Part shown: positions 32,855 to 42,794 of the stretch, one piece after another
How positions within the stretch are numbered: the first letter of the stretch is position 1
Layout: each line of letters starts with the position of its first letter
Assembly: GCA_018242505.1 (NCBI GenBank)
Contig: JAFEBU010000011.1
Span: 1-64,000, forward strand
Direction of reading: 5' to 3'
DNA from: Pseudomonadota bacterium
GTDB lineage: Bacteria; Pseudomonadota; Alphaproteobacteria; Reyranellales; Reyranellaceae
DNA: 64,000 nucleotides
The notes under the pieces: model-generated
What the model saw: the letters and a program-made list of their open reading frames with translations, nothing else
What the model was told of the DNA's origin: nothing
Database searches by the model: none
Program-made: the position numbers and the translations under genes

Positions 32855-33696
32855 CCGTTTCGGATCGTCCGACCCCGACACGCCTGGTGCTCGCGGCAGG
32901 GCAGGCCGACCGGCAATACTGGCGGGATCTCTGGCACTATCGCGAGCTGCTGCTGATCCTTGCCTGGCGCGACGTTTCGGTCCGCTACAAGCAGACAGTG
33001 GTGGGCATCGTCTGGGCGTTCATCCGGCCGTTCCTGACGATGGTGGTGTTCACCGTGATCTTCGGTCATATCGCCAAGGTCACAACCGGCACCTCGGCGC
33101 CCTATGCAATCGTGGTGATCGGCGGCCTGCTGCCATGGACGCTGTTCTCGTCGATCCTCGGTGACGCCTCGTCCAGTGTGGTCGGCAACGCCAATCTCAT
33201 CACCAAGGTCTATTTCCCGCGCCTGATCATACCGCTGGCCACGGTGCTGGTCGTCGTCATCGATTTCGCCGTGAGCCTGTCGATCCTCGCCGGCCTGATG
33301 ATCTGGTATGGCGTCGTTCCCGGCTGGCAGATCCTGCTGATGCCGCTCTTCACCATCCTCGCCCTGCTGGCGAGTCTGGGGCCGGCGATCTGGGCCGCCG
33401 CGATCGTCGTCAAGTATCGCGACTTCCGCTTTGTCATCCCCTTCGTGCTTCAGTTCGGGCTTTACGTGTCGCCGGTCGGCTTCCCGAGTTCCGTTGTCCC
33501 CGAGCGCTGGCGGTTGCTCTACAACCTCAACCCGATGGTCGGTATCATCGACGGCTTCCGCTGGTCCATCATCGGCGGCGAGAGCCCGATCTATCTGCCG
33601 GGATTCATCCTCAGCCTCGCGGTCACCGCCGTCTTCCTCTGGTGGGGCATCCACACCTTCCGTCGCATCGAACGCGGGTTCGCGGACATCATCTGA
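32851..33696 (+). CDS. ABC-2 polysaccharide exporter permease (Wzm-like)
   Basis: This 281-residue protein has six hydrophobic segments and an N-terminal amphipathic region with R-E-L-L-L-I-L-A-W-R-D-V-S-V-R-Y-K-Q, typical of Wzm/KpsM/TagG permeases. With the ATPase after it, it would form a transporter moving a lipid-linked glycan across the inner membrane. It overlaps the upstream glycosyltransferase by 4 bases and is 1 base from the ATPase gene. Confidence 0.9.
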   Translation: MTVSDRPTPTRLVLAAGQADRQYWRDLWHYRELLLILAWRDVSVRYKQTVVGIVWAFIRPFLTMVVFTVIFGHIAKVTTGTSAPYAIVVIGGLLPWTLFSSILGDASSSVVGNANLITKVYFPRLIIPLATVLVVVIDFAVSLSILAGLMIWYGVVPGWQILLMPLFTILALLASLGPAIWAAAIVVKYRDFRFVIPFVLQFGLYVSPVGFPSSVVPERWRLLYNLNPMVGIIDGFRWSIIGGESPIYLPGFILSLAVTAVFLWWGIHTFRRIERGFADII

Positions 33697-33697
33697 C

Positions 33698-35017
33698 ATG
33701 ACCGACACCGTCATCCGCGCCGAAGGACTCAGCAAGAAGTTCATCATCGGCCACAAGATCGAACGCGACGGGCTGCTGCGCGAGGCCATGACCGCCGGCG
33801 CACGCACGCTGTTTCGCAAGGGGGCGGACTTCCTCCGGGGGCGAGTGACCAACTCGCCCGGTCAGATCGAGGAATTCTGGGCGCTGCGCGACCTCGATTT
33901 CGAGATCAGGCGCGGCGAGTTGGTCGGCATCATCGGCCACAACGGGGCGGGCAAGTCGACGCTGCTGAAAATCCTGTCGCGAATCACCGAACCGACCGAG
34001 GGCCGGGTCGAGATCGACGGACGCGTCAACAGCCTGCTCGAGGTCGGCACCGGCTTCCATCCCGAACTCAGCGGCCGCGAGAACATCTTCCTCAATGGCG
34101 CCATCCTTGGTATGAGCCGGGCGGAAATGCGGCGACGATTCGATCAGATCGTCGAATTCTCGGGCGTCAGCAAGTTCATCGATACGCCGGTAAAGCGCTA
34201 CTCGGTCGGCATGTATGTCCGCCTCGCTTTCGCCGTCGCGGCGCACCTCGAGGCCGAGATCCTGGTTGTCGATGAAGTTCTTTCCGTCGGCGATGCCGAA
34301 TTCCAGTCGCGCTGCCTCAACCGCATGTCGGAGGTTGCCGGCAGCGGCCGCACCGTCCTGTTCGTCAGTCACAATTTCGCGGCCGTGACGGCGCTTACCC
34401 GCCGCAGCCTCGTACTCGAGGGTGGACGGCTCGCGTTCGACGGTCCCGTCGATTCCGGTCTCGCTCACTACACCGCTTCACTCGGCAAGACCGAGCGCGT
34501 GCGGAATTGGGGACGCGGCAAGGATGCGACGCTGATTTCCGCCAAGCTGGTCGACAGCGAGGGCAGGGCGACTGAGAACTTCACCCCCGGCACACCCCTC
34601 CGCCTGCATGTCGTCGTCGAAACGACCGGCATGCCGGGAATGTCGCTGGCGGTGACTTTGCGTGACCAGCACAATCTTCCGATCGGCTTCTACTCGTCGG
34701 CAAGCTTCAGCAACGTCCCCCTGCCGACCTCTGCGGGCCGATATGAATGCGTCCTTTCGCTCGACCCGCTCTATCTGGCAGCGGGCGAGTACGGCATCGA
34801 TCTCCAGACGACCAGTACCGCGATCGTCGTCGACCATCGGGTCGACGGTGCGGTTCAGTTCTTCGTCAACGCCTGCAATCCCGGCGACGTAGGTTACGAC
34901 TTCCGGCAGGACCAGGGCGCGGGGCATCTGGCGCTGCGCCTGAACGCACCGCTTCGCTTCGTGCATCTTCCGACCGCGAATACGCCGAACCTTCACTCCG
35001 AGCAGCGCCTGGGATAG
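33698..35017 (+). CDS. ABC exporter ATPase with C-terminal glycan-binding domain (Wzt-like)
   Basis: This 439-residue protein has Walker A (G-H-N-G-A-G-K-S-T), the Y-S-V-G-M-Y-V-R signature region, Walker B (I-L-V-V-D-E-V-L-S-V-G-D) and the switch His in V-S-H-N-F. The region after about residue 260 is beta-rich and corresponds to the Wzt C-terminal domain that recognises the capped end of the O-polysaccharide. The C-terminal domain implies chain-length control by terminal modification, as in E. coli O9a. The ATG at 33698 is preferred over the longer frame, which lies inside the permease. Confidence 0.88.
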   Translation: MTDTVIRAEGLSKKFIIGHKIERDGLLREAMTAGARTLFRKGADFLRGRVTNSPGQIEEFWALRDLDFEIRRGELVGIIGHNGAGKSTLLKILSRITEPTEGRVEIDGRVNSLLEVGTGFHPELSGRENIFLNGAILGMSRAEMRRRFDQIVEFSGVSKFIDTPVKRYSVGMYVRLAFAVAAHLEAEILVVDEVLSVGDAEFQSRCLNRMSEVAGSGRTVLFVSHNFAAVTALTRRSLVLEGGRLAFDGPVDSGLAHYTASLGKTERVRNWGRGKDATLISAKLVDSEGRATENFTPGTPLRLHVVVETTGMPGMSLAVTLRDQHNLPIGFYSSASFSNVPLPTSAGRYECVLSLDPLYLAAGEYGIDLQTTSTAIVVDHRVDGAVQFFVNACNPGDVGYDFRQDQGAGHLALRLNAPLRFVHLPTANTPNLHSEQRLG

Positions 35018-35020
35018 CGG

Positions 35021-36268
35021 ATGCCGCGCAGAATATGCATCGTCAGTCCGGGCAACCTGTCATCCAATCCGCGATTGGTGAAGGAGGCGGATGCATTGCA
35101 TGGGGCAGGCTACGAGGTGACTGCGATCGCCTGCGACTACACCGATGCGTTGAAGCGGTTCGATGACGAGATCGAAAGCGGCGCGCCCTGGAAGATCATC
35201 CGGCTGCCACGGTACAAGAGCGAGCGCTACCTTACTGCTGTCGCGCGCCCTGTTGCGCGCGCCCTGTCTGCATCGGGCCTGCCGGTTCCTGTGCCGCTTG
35301 CAACGAATGCCTATGGTGGTCCGGCCAATGCGCTGCGACACGCCGCGCTCGACGTAAAGGCCGATCTCTACATTGCCCACTATGTGCCGGCGCTGCCGGC
35401 GGCGGCTGCGGCGGCACGCCGCCATCGGGCGATGTTGGGCTTCGATGCCGAGGATTTTCATTCCGGCGAAGGGACCGATGACCTGGTCGAGAACTTCCAG
35501 GCGAAGCTCGTGACGCGGATCGAGCGCGCCTGCCTGCCGGCGTGTGCTTGCATGACGGCGGCCTCGCCGCTGATTGGAAAGGCATATGCCGCCCGATATG
35601 GCGTCAATCCGAGGACAGTCCTGAATGTCTTTCCCAAGACGATGGCCGTGACAGGCGACCTTGGCTCCGTTGGGCGGCGAGAGCCTGGCGGCCTTGCCGC
35701 CTACTGGTTCTCGCAGATGATCGGCCCGGATCGCGGGCTGCAGGACTTCATCCAGGCAATGGCACGGGCGAAGGCGCGCGTGACGCTGGACGTGCGTGGC
35801 AGTGATCGGTGGGGGCATGGCGATACGCTGATGGCATTGGCTCGCGCCAAGGGCGTGGCCGAGCGCGTCAGGTTGCTGCCGACAGCCGCGCCCGATGAGA
35901 TGGTGAGATTGGCGGCGACGTACGATCTCGGTCTCTCCCTGGAGATCGGCAACTCCGAAAACAAGCGCATCTGCCTCTCCAACAAGAGCTTCACCTATTT
36001 GCTGGCCGGGCTGCCGGTGATGATGAGCGATACGCCGGCCCAACGCGCGCTTGCCATGGATCTTGGCGAAGCTGCAGCACTGGTCTCATTGGCGGATCCG
36101 GACGGCATGGCGCGTGTGCTCGACGGATTTGCCGCTTCACCGGTCGCGCTTGCCAATGCCAAGGCAGCAGCATCGAGGCTCGCAGACCAGCGTTACAACT
36201 GGGAGGTCGAACAGAAAGCGCTGGTCGAGGAGGTGGATGCAGCGTTCGAACGTCATGCGGAGCGTTGA
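35021..36268 (+). CDS. Glycosyltransferase family 4-like
   Basis: This 415-residue GT-B type protein begins R-R-I-C-I-V-S-P-G-N-L-S-S-N-P-R-L-V-K and has a C-terminal half with D-L-G-L-S-L-E, S-N-K-S-F-T-Y-L-L-A-G-L-P-V-M-M-S. The donor site is less canonical than in its neighbours (no clear G-F-G-x3-E). A Cys-rich patch (A-C-L-P-A-C-A-C) sits in the middle. It starts 3 bases after the ATPase stop and its own stop overlaps the next start. Confidence 0.75.
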   Translation: MPRRICIVSPGNLSSNPRLVKEADALHGAGYEVTAIACDYTDALKRFDDEIESGAPWKIIRLPRYKSERYLTAVARPVARALSASGLPVPVPLATNAYGGPANALRHAALDVKADLYIAHYVPALPAAAAAARRHRAMLGFDAEDFHSGEGTDDLVENFQAKLVTRIERACLPACACMTAASPLIGKAYAARYGVNPRTVLNVFPKTMAVTGDLGSVGRREPGGLAAYWFSQMIGPDRGLQDFIQAMARAKARVTLDVRGSDRWGHGDTLMALARAKGVAERVRLLPTAAPDEMVRLAATYDLGLSLEIGNSENKRICLSNKSFTYLLAGLPVMMSDTPAQRALAMDLGEAAALVSLADPDGMARVLDGFAASPVALANAKAAASRLADQRYNWEVEQKALVEEVDAAFERHAER

Positions 36269-37314
36269 TGCGCATCCTGCTCGCCGCTGACCCGGAGATC
36301 GAGGTACCGCCCAGGCTCTATGGCGGGATCGAACGCATTGTCGACGGCCTGGTACGGCGCCTGCGGGCGAGGGGGCACGCCGTTTGTCTGGTGGCCAAGC
36401 CGGGATCGACTTCGGTTGTCGACGACTTCCATGGCTGGCCGGGCCGCAGATCGCAGTCTCCGATGGATACGGTGCGCAATGCCGGAGCCCTGTCGAGGGC
36501 GGTCCGGTCGTTCCACCCTGACATCATCCACAGCTTCTCGCGCATCGCCTACCTGACGCCCCATCTGCGCGGCCCCGTTCCGATCGTCATGACCTATCAG
36601 CGCGACCCGACCCTGCAGACGGTCGGGCTGGCGGTGAAGCTCGCGGCGCCGGGCGTACTGACCTTCACCGGCTGCAGCGACTACATCGCTGCGTGCGGTC
36701 GTCGCGCGGGTGGCGCTTGGCGGGGCATTCCGAACTTCGCCGATATCGATGCTCTGAAATTCAGCCCATCGGTCGCACACGACGCGCCGCTCGTGTTCCT
36801 CAGCCGCGTCGAGAGCATCAAGGGTGCCCACTGGGCGATCGACATTGCGCGGCGGACCGGACGACGGCTCGTCATCGCCGGCAACCATGCTGGCACGGGC
36901 CCCGAGGCCGCCTACTGGCGTGAGGAGATTGCCCCCTGGATCGGTCGCGACGGCATCGACTATGTAGGCCCTGTCGACGATCCCCAGAAGAGCGATTTGT
37001 TGGGGCGCGCGCTCGCCATGATCGTTCCGATCCAATGGGACGAGCCGTTCGGCATCGTCTTTGCGGAGGCGCTGGCTTGTGGCACGCCGGTGATCTCCTG
37101 CCCGCGCGGATCCCTCCCCGAGATCGTGCGACAGGGCATCGACGGCTTCCTGATCCGCTCGATCGAGGAGGGATGCGCGGCTGTCGAGAAGGTCGGCGCC
37201 ATCGATCGGGCAAGCTGCCGCCGCCGGGCCGAGCAGGAATACTCACCCGATGCAGTCGTTGGTCGCTACCTCGATCTTTATGAAGATGCCCGACGCGGGC
37301 TGAGGCGCCCATGA
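36268..37314 (+). CDS. Glycosyltransferase family 4
   Basis: This 348-residue GT-B enzyme has R-L-Y-G-G-I-E-R-I-V-D-G-L near the start and D-E-P-F-G-I-V-F-A-E-A-L-A-C-G-T-P-V-I in the donor domain, which is the retaining GT4 motif. It carries S-R-V-E-S-I-K-G-A-H in the linker. The ATG overlaps the previous stop by one base and the stop overlaps the next start by 4 bases. A TTG three bases upstream is an alternative. Confidence 0.85.
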   Translation: MRILLAADPEIEVPPRLYGGIERIVDGLVRRLRARGHAVCLVAKPGSTSVVDDFHGWPGRRSQSPMDTVRNAGALSRAVRSFHPDIIHSFSRIAYLTPHLRGPVPIVMTYQRDPTLQTVGLAVKLAAPGVLTFTGCSDYIAACGRRAGGAWRGIPNFADIDALKFSPSVAHDAPLVFLSRVESIKGAHWAIDIARRTGRRLVIAGNHAGTGPEAAYWREEIAPWIGRDGIDYVGPVDDPQKSDLLGRALAMIVPIQWDEPFGIVFAEALACGTPVISCPRGSLPEIVRQGIDGFLIRSIEEGCAAVEKVGAIDRASCRRRAEQEYSPDAVVGRYLDLYEDARRGLRRP

Positions 37315-38603
37315 CCAGGACGGTTGCTCTGGTCACCGGCCACTTTCCGCCCAGCAACCTCGTTGGCGCCCATCGCGCGCGTCTTTGGTCGCGCTACCTG
37401 CCCGAGTTCGGCTGGACGCCGATCGTCGTCACCGGCGACCCGGCCGGTTACGAAGAGCGCCCGGATCCTGATCTTGAGCGTCTCGTTGCGCCGCACGTGC
37501 GGGTGATCCACGCGCCGACTCTCTCGACCCGGACAGTGCGGCTGGTCGGCGACATTGGCGTGCGCGGGTTTGCCGGTTGCTATCGCGTTCTCGCCGGCCT
37601 CGCAGCGCGGCGCGAGATCGACTTCGTGCTCGTGACGATCCCTTCGAACTTCCTGGCGCCAGTCGGGCGCTTGATCCACCGTCGCTACGGCGTGCCGTTC
37701 GGAATCGACTACCAGGATCCTTGGGTCAATCGCTGGCCGGGCGTCGAGCGGCCGTTCACCAAGGCCTGGACGTCCTATCGGCTGGCCTGCCTGCTGGAAC
37801 CCTGGTCGGTGCGGGATGCGACGCTGATCACGGCCGTGGCTCCTGGCTATATTGCCGGCATGCTGGAACGCAATCCCGAGGTCGCCGGCAAGGCGGTCCA
37901 GGCCTTCATGCCGATGGGGGCCGCAGCGGAGGATTTCGAGTTAGCGAAGACGCTCGACCGTCCGACTTTCCTGTTCCAGCCGGATGATGGCTGTTTCCAC
38001 ATGATCTATGCTGGCGCCCTGTTGCCGGCTGGCGTCGGTGTGCTCGACGCATTCCTCGGCGGATTGGCGGAACTGCGGAAGCGTGCGCCCGACGTTGCCG
38101 CCCGTCTTCGCATTCACTTCGTGGGTACGGGAACGTCGCCGGACGATCCGCAGGGGCACCGTGTGATGCCGCGCGCAGAAGCGCTCGGTGTCGCGGCAAT
38201 GGTGACCGAGCATCCACATCGTATCGGCTACCTCGACACGCTGAATCATCTCGGCCAGAGCGATGCAATCTTGATCCTGGGGTCGACAGAGCCTCATTAC
38301 ACGCCGTCGAAGGTCTTCCAGGCCCTGCTGTCGCGTCGGCCCATTTTTGCGATGCTCCATGGAGAGAGCAGCGCCGTGGACATGATCCAGTCAGCCGGGG
38401 CAGGTCGGGTTGTCGCTTTGACGCAGGCGACGGTGTCGACGTCGGTAGCGGTCGCGTGCGAGCTGCAGGCATTCGTGGAAGACACCGCGTATGATTTCGA
38501 CGCCATCGACATGTCGATTCATGAATCGCTTTCGGCGCGGGCGTCGACTCGCGCGCTTGCGGAGGCCCTTGATCGTGCCTTGGGCATCGAGGCGTCGTCC
38601 TGA
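37311..38603 (+). CDS. Glycosyltransferase-like protein
   Basis: This 430-residue protein begins with a GT-B type N-terminal domain (V-A-L-V-T-G-H-F-P-P-S-N-L-V-G-A-H-R-A), followed by I-D-Y-Q-D-P-W-V. The C-terminal half has a P-H-Y-T-P-S-K-V-F-Q-A-L segment in the donor region. It resembles GT4-like proteins of EPS loci that keep the fold but have a degenerate donor motif. Function as a glycosyltransferase is likely but not certain. It is packed tightly with its neighbours. Confidence 0.72.
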   Translation: MTRTVALVTGHFPPSNLVGAHRARLWSRYLPEFGWTPIVVTGDPAGYEERPDPDLERLVAPHVRVIHAPTLSTRTVRLVGDIGVRGFAGCYRVLAGLAARREIDFVLVTIPSNFLAPVGRLIHRRYGVPFGIDYQDPWVNRWPGVERPFTKAWTSYRLACLLEPWSVRDATLITAVAPGYIAGMLERNPEVAGKAVQAFMPMGAAAEDFELAKTLDRPTFLFQPDDGCFHMIYAGALLPAGVGVLDAFLGGLAELRKRAPDVAARLRIHFVGTGTSPDDPQGHRVMPRAEALGVAAMVTEHPHRIGYLDTLNHLGQSDAILILGSTEPHYTPSKVFQALLSRRPIFAMLHGESSAVDMIQSAGAGRVVALTQATVSTSVAVACELQAFVEDTAYDFDAIDMSIHESLSARASTRALAEALDRALGIEASS

Positions 38604-38604
38604 C

Positions 38605-39759
38605 ATGACGCTTCGTATCGGCGTCCTGATCAGTCACCCGATCCAGTACTGGGCGCCGATCTTTCGCGAGCTCGACAAGCTCTGCGACCTATCCGTCTAT
38701 TTTGCCCACCGCCAGACAGCCGACCAGCAGGCGCGCGCCGGATTCGGCGTCCCCTTCGAATGGGACATCGACATCCTGTCCGGCTACCGCAGTGAATTCC
38801 TGACGAACATCTCGCGCAACCCATCGTCGGATCATTTCTGGGGCTGTAATACGCCGGATGTTGCCAACAGGATCGCCCAGGGTCGCCTCGATGCCTTCGT
38901 CGTGCCGGGCTGGGCTTTGTGGAGCTACTGGCAAGCCGCCAATGCCAGCCGGCGGAACAATGTGCCCATCCTGGTTCGTGGCGATTCGCAGCTCGCCAGC
39001 CAACGCCGGGGTCTTCGACGTGCCGCCAAGGAAATGATCTTTCCGCATGTGCTGCGGCGATTTGACGGTTTCCTTTATGTCGGCCAGCGCAATCGTGAGT
39101 ATCTGCTTCACTATGGCGTTCCGGCACAACGCCTCTTCTTCTCGCCGCACTGCATCGACAACGATGCCTTTCAGTCGGGAAGCGAAACCGCACGTCGATC
39201 GTTGGAACCATGGAAGCGAAAGGAAAGCCGCTGCGTCTTGTTCGTGGGAAAGCTCATCCCCCGCAAAAGGCCGCTGGACATCCTGCGCGCGGCAAAACTT
39301 CTGCGGGATCGTGGCATCAACATCGATCTGATGTTCGTCGGCTCCGGTGAGCTTGACGAGACGCTCATGGACTTTGCGCGCTCGGCCGGCCTTTCTGTCG
39401 ACTGGCGCGGGTTTGTCAACCAGAGCGCACTCCCCGCCATCTACGGGCGAGCCGACGTTGTCGTCCTGCCGTCATCGGAAGCGGAAACCTGGGGGCTCGT
39501 GGTAAACGAAGCGATGGCCTGCGGCGCGCCGGCCATCGTTTCCGATGTCGTGGGCTGTGCGCCCGATCTTATCCAGCCGGGCGTGACCGGCGAGATTTTC
39601 CCGTGCGGCGATGTCCCGGCGCTGGCTCAGGCCATCGAAACCGTATTGCGTACCGATCGGGAGGAGCAGAGCCGCCAGGTTGCTCGTCGGATCTCCGCCT
39701 ATTCACCGGCCGCCGCTGCCCGCGGCATCTTTGAGGGGGCGGCAGCGTTGCGAAGGTAA
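38605..39759 (+). CDS. Glycosyltransferase family 4
   Basis: The ATG at 38605 (1 base after the previous stop) gives 384 residues. It has H-P-I-Q-Y-W-A-P-I-F near the N-terminus, V-G-K-L-I-P-R-K-R-P in the linker, and S-S-E-A-E-T-W-G-L-V-V-N-E-A-M-A-C-G in the donor domain. The retaining GT4 pattern is clear. Downstream is a 47-base AT-rich gap before the polymerase-like gene. Confidence 0.85.
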   Translation: MTLRIGVLISHPIQYWAPIFRELDKLCDLSVYFAHRQTADQQARAGFGVPFEWDIDILSGYRSEFLTNISRNPSSDHFWGCNTPDVANRIAQGRLDAFVVPGWALWSYWQAANASRRNNVPILVRGDSQLASQRRGLRRAAKEMIFPHVLRRFDGFLYVGQRNREYLLHYGVPAQRLFFSPHCIDNDAFQSGSETARRSLEPWKRKESRCVLFVGKLIPRKRPLDILRAAKLLRDRGINIDLMFVGSGELDETLMDFARSAGLSVDWRGFVNQSALPAIYGRADVVVLPSSEAETWGLVVNEAMACGAPAIVSDVVGCAPDLIQPGVTGEIFPCGDVPALAQAIETVLRTDREEQSRQVARRISAYSPAAAARGIFEGAAALRR

Positions 39760-39806
39760 TACTTTTGCAAAATCTTATAAACCAGTGTAAATATTAGACT
39801 TTATCT

Positions 39807-41288
39807 ATGACAGCCACTGCCATTTCGTCGCTTCCTCCACCGGTCCGGCTCGACAGCAGGCTGGTGCTGAAAGGCGCCGGCGTCCTGGCGGGCCTGTGCG
39901 CCATTCTGGCGATCTTCTCTCCCGACCCGATTCCCTTTGCTGTCGGCGGTGCGGTGCCGTGGTTGTGCCTGCGCATTGTCTACATGCCGAGCATGCCGAC
40001 GGCGCTGCTCTATCTGTTCATCTGGCAGTGGCTGCAGATCTTTGCCCGGGCGGTGCAATCGTGGGTCGATGGAGAGGCGCTGGCAGCGAGCCCTGCCGGT
40101 CCAAACGTTGATCGGGCCTACTGGTACATGATGGCGAGCTTGGTCGTTCTCGCCGTCGTGTTCCGACTGGTTCTTCAGAACACGAAGGCGCCTGCGCCGG
40201 CGCAGCGTACGGCCCACGCGCGATGGACCGTCCGTCAGCTGGCGATCCTCTATGGCCTCGGCTTCATCGTTTCCAGTGCGGCCGTGATCTTCGGGCGCGG
40301 CAGTCTCGCTCAACCGATCGAGACGCTGGGCCACGTCAAGGTCGTGGCGCTGTTCATGCTGTTCGCCTACGTGATGTCGACCGGGCGCGGCGGCCGGGTC
40401 ATGCTGGCTGTCGTCTTGTTCGAGGTCGCCATTGGCTTCACCGGCTTTCTGGCGGATTTTCGCAGTGTCTTCGTCTTTCTGGCCATCGCCGCGGTGACGG
40501 CGCGGGTCAGGTGGCGGTTCAACGTCGGCCTCATGGGCACCTGCGGTCTTGTCGTACTTACGATTCTGGCGTTGTTTTGGACGTCGGTCAAAAGCGACTA
40601 TCGGGAGTATGTCTCCAGATCGACCGGCACGCAGGCGATCTCGGTGCCCCTTTCAGACCGCATGGCATATCTCGGCAGCAAGATGCTGTCGTTCGGCGAT
40701 ATCGATCTTGGCGGGACGTCCTACCTGCTGCTGAAAAGATTTGCCTACGTGGACATTTTTGCCTCCGTCATCGACGTCAGGGACGTGATCCAGGAACCGA
40801 TCTTCATGCGTCAGTGGCAAGAGGCGCTGGAGCACGTCTTCAAGCCACGCGCCTTCTTTCCGGACAAGCCGGATCTTTCGGATACCGAAGTCTATCTGCG
40901 GCTCACCGGGCGTCTTCTGTTCGACGAGATCTCGATGGGTACGTCGATCAGCGTAGGGTACATGGGCGAGAATTTCGCCGATCTCGGATTTCCCGGAATG
41001 TTGCTGGGCATTGCGGCGCTCGGGCTCCTCCTGGCGCTCTGCATACGTGTCCTGATGTCGTTCAACCTGCCGTATGTGATGCGCGAGGGCATCATCATGG
41101 CGTTCGCGTTCAGCATCGCGCGCGACGGAGTCGAGATATCGCTGCCGAAGATTATCGGCGCGGCCCTGATGTTCATGATCGTGTTCGTGCCGTTGATCAA
41201 ATTTGTCGCACCGAAGGTCGTCCGATGGCTCGATCGGCCGGCGTTCGCCGACGCGAGGACTGGATTCCCGCGAACGGCTCGTCAGTGA
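39807..41288 (+). CDS. Polymerase-like polytopic membrane protein
   Basis: This 493-residue protein has about 10 membrane segments and a large loop at about residues 270-375 (R-E-Y-V-S-R-S-T-G-T-Q, then F-K-P-R-A-F-F-P-D-K-P). The topology is like that of O-antigen/EPS polymerases (Wzy, EpsG-like), but I see no decisive motif. A separate polymerase would complement the ligase-like protein at 26942. It follows an AT-rich gap (39760-39806), and no gene follows for 252 bases, so it may form its own unit. Confidence 0.65.
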   Translation: MTATAISSLPPPVRLDSRLVLKGAGVLAGLCAILAIFSPDPIPFAVGGAVPWLCLRIVYMPSMPTALLYLFIWQWLQIFARAVQSWVDGEALAASPAGPNVDRAYWYMMASLVVLAVVFRLVLQNTKAPAPAQRTAHARWTVRQLAILYGLGFIVSSAAVIFGRGSLAQPIETLGHVKVVALFMLFAYVMSTGRGGRVMLAVVLFEVAIGFTGFLADFRSVFVFLAIAAVTARVRWRFNVGLMGTCGLVVLTILALFWTSVKSDYREYVSRSTGTQAISVPLSDRMAYLGSKMLSFGDIDLGGTSYLLLKRFAYVDIFASVIDVRDVIQEPIFMRQWQEALEHVFKPRAFFPDKPDLSDTEVYLRLTGRLLFDEISMGTSISVGYMGENFADLGFPGMLLGIAALGLLLALCIRVLMSFNLPYVMREGIIMAFAFSIARDGVEISLPKIIGAALMFMIVFVPLIKFVAPKVVRWLDRPAFADARTGFPRTARQ

Positions 41289-41540
41289 CATTGTCTTCCC
41301 GGCCGATCGAAGGACTTCCGGATTGCCCGCTGCGTCGGATTCCACTTTCTGGACGCCGTTTTGGGCACGCGATCTCGCGCGGGGAGGTGCCCGGCTTCCT
41401 GCCGTCGGCATTCCGGTGATGGGGCACGGGCGCTTCTCGTCGCGCGCTCCTCGCGATCTGCCTGGCGCATCGATTGACGTGCAGCAAATGCGAAGCGTCC
41501 TCCGGAGCTTGCTCTCGTCGCTTCGGCCGATGCCCAACGG
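41289..41540. other. 252-base gap between polymerase-like and GT genes
   Basis: I see no convincing gene here. A hairpin with GGGCAC (41363-41368) and GTGCCC (41387-41392) could end the upstream transcript. A short plus-strand frame crosses the area, but it has no family resemblance. The next glycosyltransferase probably has its own promoter in this gap. Confidence 0.4.
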
Positions 41541-42794
41541 TTGATCGTGTCCGGACGCTCTCCCGTGGTGTTGGAACCGCCCGACCTGCAAGCTCCATAT
41601 GGACGGACAGGTCCTTTGCGCCTTCTCCATATCGTTCCGACCTATCTGCCTGCACTTCGCTACGGCGGCCCGATTCGTTCCGTCCATGCGCTGTGCCGAA
41701 ACCTGGCGGTGCGAGGACACGACGTCCATGTCTTCACGACCAATGTCGATGGCGAAGGCGACAGCGATGTGCCGCTGGGGCGGCCAGTCGATCTCGAGGG
41801 CGTCAAGGTCACGTATTTCCCCAGCCGGCGACTCCGCCGCCTCTACTGGTCGCCATCAATGCGGAATGCCCTGCGACAGGCGTTGCCCGCGTTTGATCTG
41901 GTGCATCTGCATGCGATCTATCTCTGGCCGATGTGGGCTGCCGCGCGCGTCGCGCGCCATGCCGATATTCCCTACATCGCCTCGCCGCGCGGCATGCTGG
42001 CACCCGAACTGATCCGTCGCAAAAGCCGGTTGGCCAAGAATGCCTGGCTTGCCTTGATCGAGCGCCGCAATCTCGAAGGCGCCGCTGCCATCCACGCGAC
42101 ATCGACCGGCGAAGCCGACGACATCCGCGGGCGTGGCTGGTCGTTGCCGCCGATCAGCATCGTACCGCACGGCGTCGACGATCCCGAGCCGGCCGCCGGC
42201 CAGCCTGTTTCCGACGACGTTGCGGCGGCGACGGCTGGCGGTGGCTATGCGCTGGCGCTCGGCCGCATCAATTGGGAGAAGGGGCTCGATCGCTTGATCC
42301 GCGCCTTGCCGGCCGCGCCTACGGCCCGCATCGTGATAGCGGGTGACGATCGCGAAGGTCATGCAGCGATGCTGTCCGACCTCGCGCGACGTCTGGAGGT
42401 CGCCGATCGAGTGACCCTTCTGGCACGGCATGTCGGCGGGGCCGACAAGGAGATGCTGTTTGCGCACGCGGCTTTGTTCGCCATGCCGTCGCTTGCGGAG
42501 AACTTCGGCCTCGCTGCTTTCGAGGCGATGCGGCGCGGTCTTTCGGTGCTGGTCACACGCGAAGTCGGAATGTCGGAAATCGTCCGCGAGGCCGGCGCGG
42601 GCATCGTGGTCGACGGTCGTCCGGAGAAGATTGCCGCAGGATTGAACCTGCTTCTGGCAGATGCGGCGAAGCGAAGAACGATGGGCGAGGTCGGCCGCGC
42701 CCATGTCCTTGCCCATTACGGATGGCCGGTCGTCGCGCAGCAGATGGAGACGCTCTATCGATCGGTTCTCGCGGTCGACGAGGCAAGGCGATGA
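41541..42794 (+). CDS. Glycosyltransferase family 4
   Basis: This 417-residue GT-B enzyme has L-R-Y-G-G-P-I-R-S-V-H-A-L-C near the N-terminus, I-A-S-P-R-G-M-L, V-P-H-G-V-D, L-G-R-I-N-W-E-K-G-L-D-R-L, and S-L-A-E-N-F-G-L-A-A-F-E-A-M in the donor domain. The start is TTG 41541 or GTG 41547; neither has a strong ribosome site. The stop overlaps the next gene (ATGA). Confidence 0.83.
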   Translation: MIVSGRSPVVLEPPDLQAPYGRTGPLRLLHIVPTYLPALRYGGPIRSVHALCRNLAVRGHDVHVFTTNVDGEGDSDVPLGRPVDLEGVKVTYFPSRRLRRLYWSPSMRNALRQALPAFDLVHLHAIYLWPMWAAARVARHADIPYIASPRGMLAPELIRRKSRLAKNAWLALIERRNLEGAAAIHATSTGEADDIRGRGWSLPPISIVPHGVDDPEPAAGQPVSDDVAAATAGGGYALALGRINWEKGLDRLIRALPAAPTARIVIAGDDREGHAAMLSDLARRLEVADRVTLLARHVGGADKEMLFAHAALFAMPSLAENFGLAAFEAMRRGLSVLVTREVGMSEIVREAGAGIVVDGRPEKIAAGLNLLLADAAKRRTMGEVGRAHVLAHYGWPVVAQQMETLYRSVLAVDEARR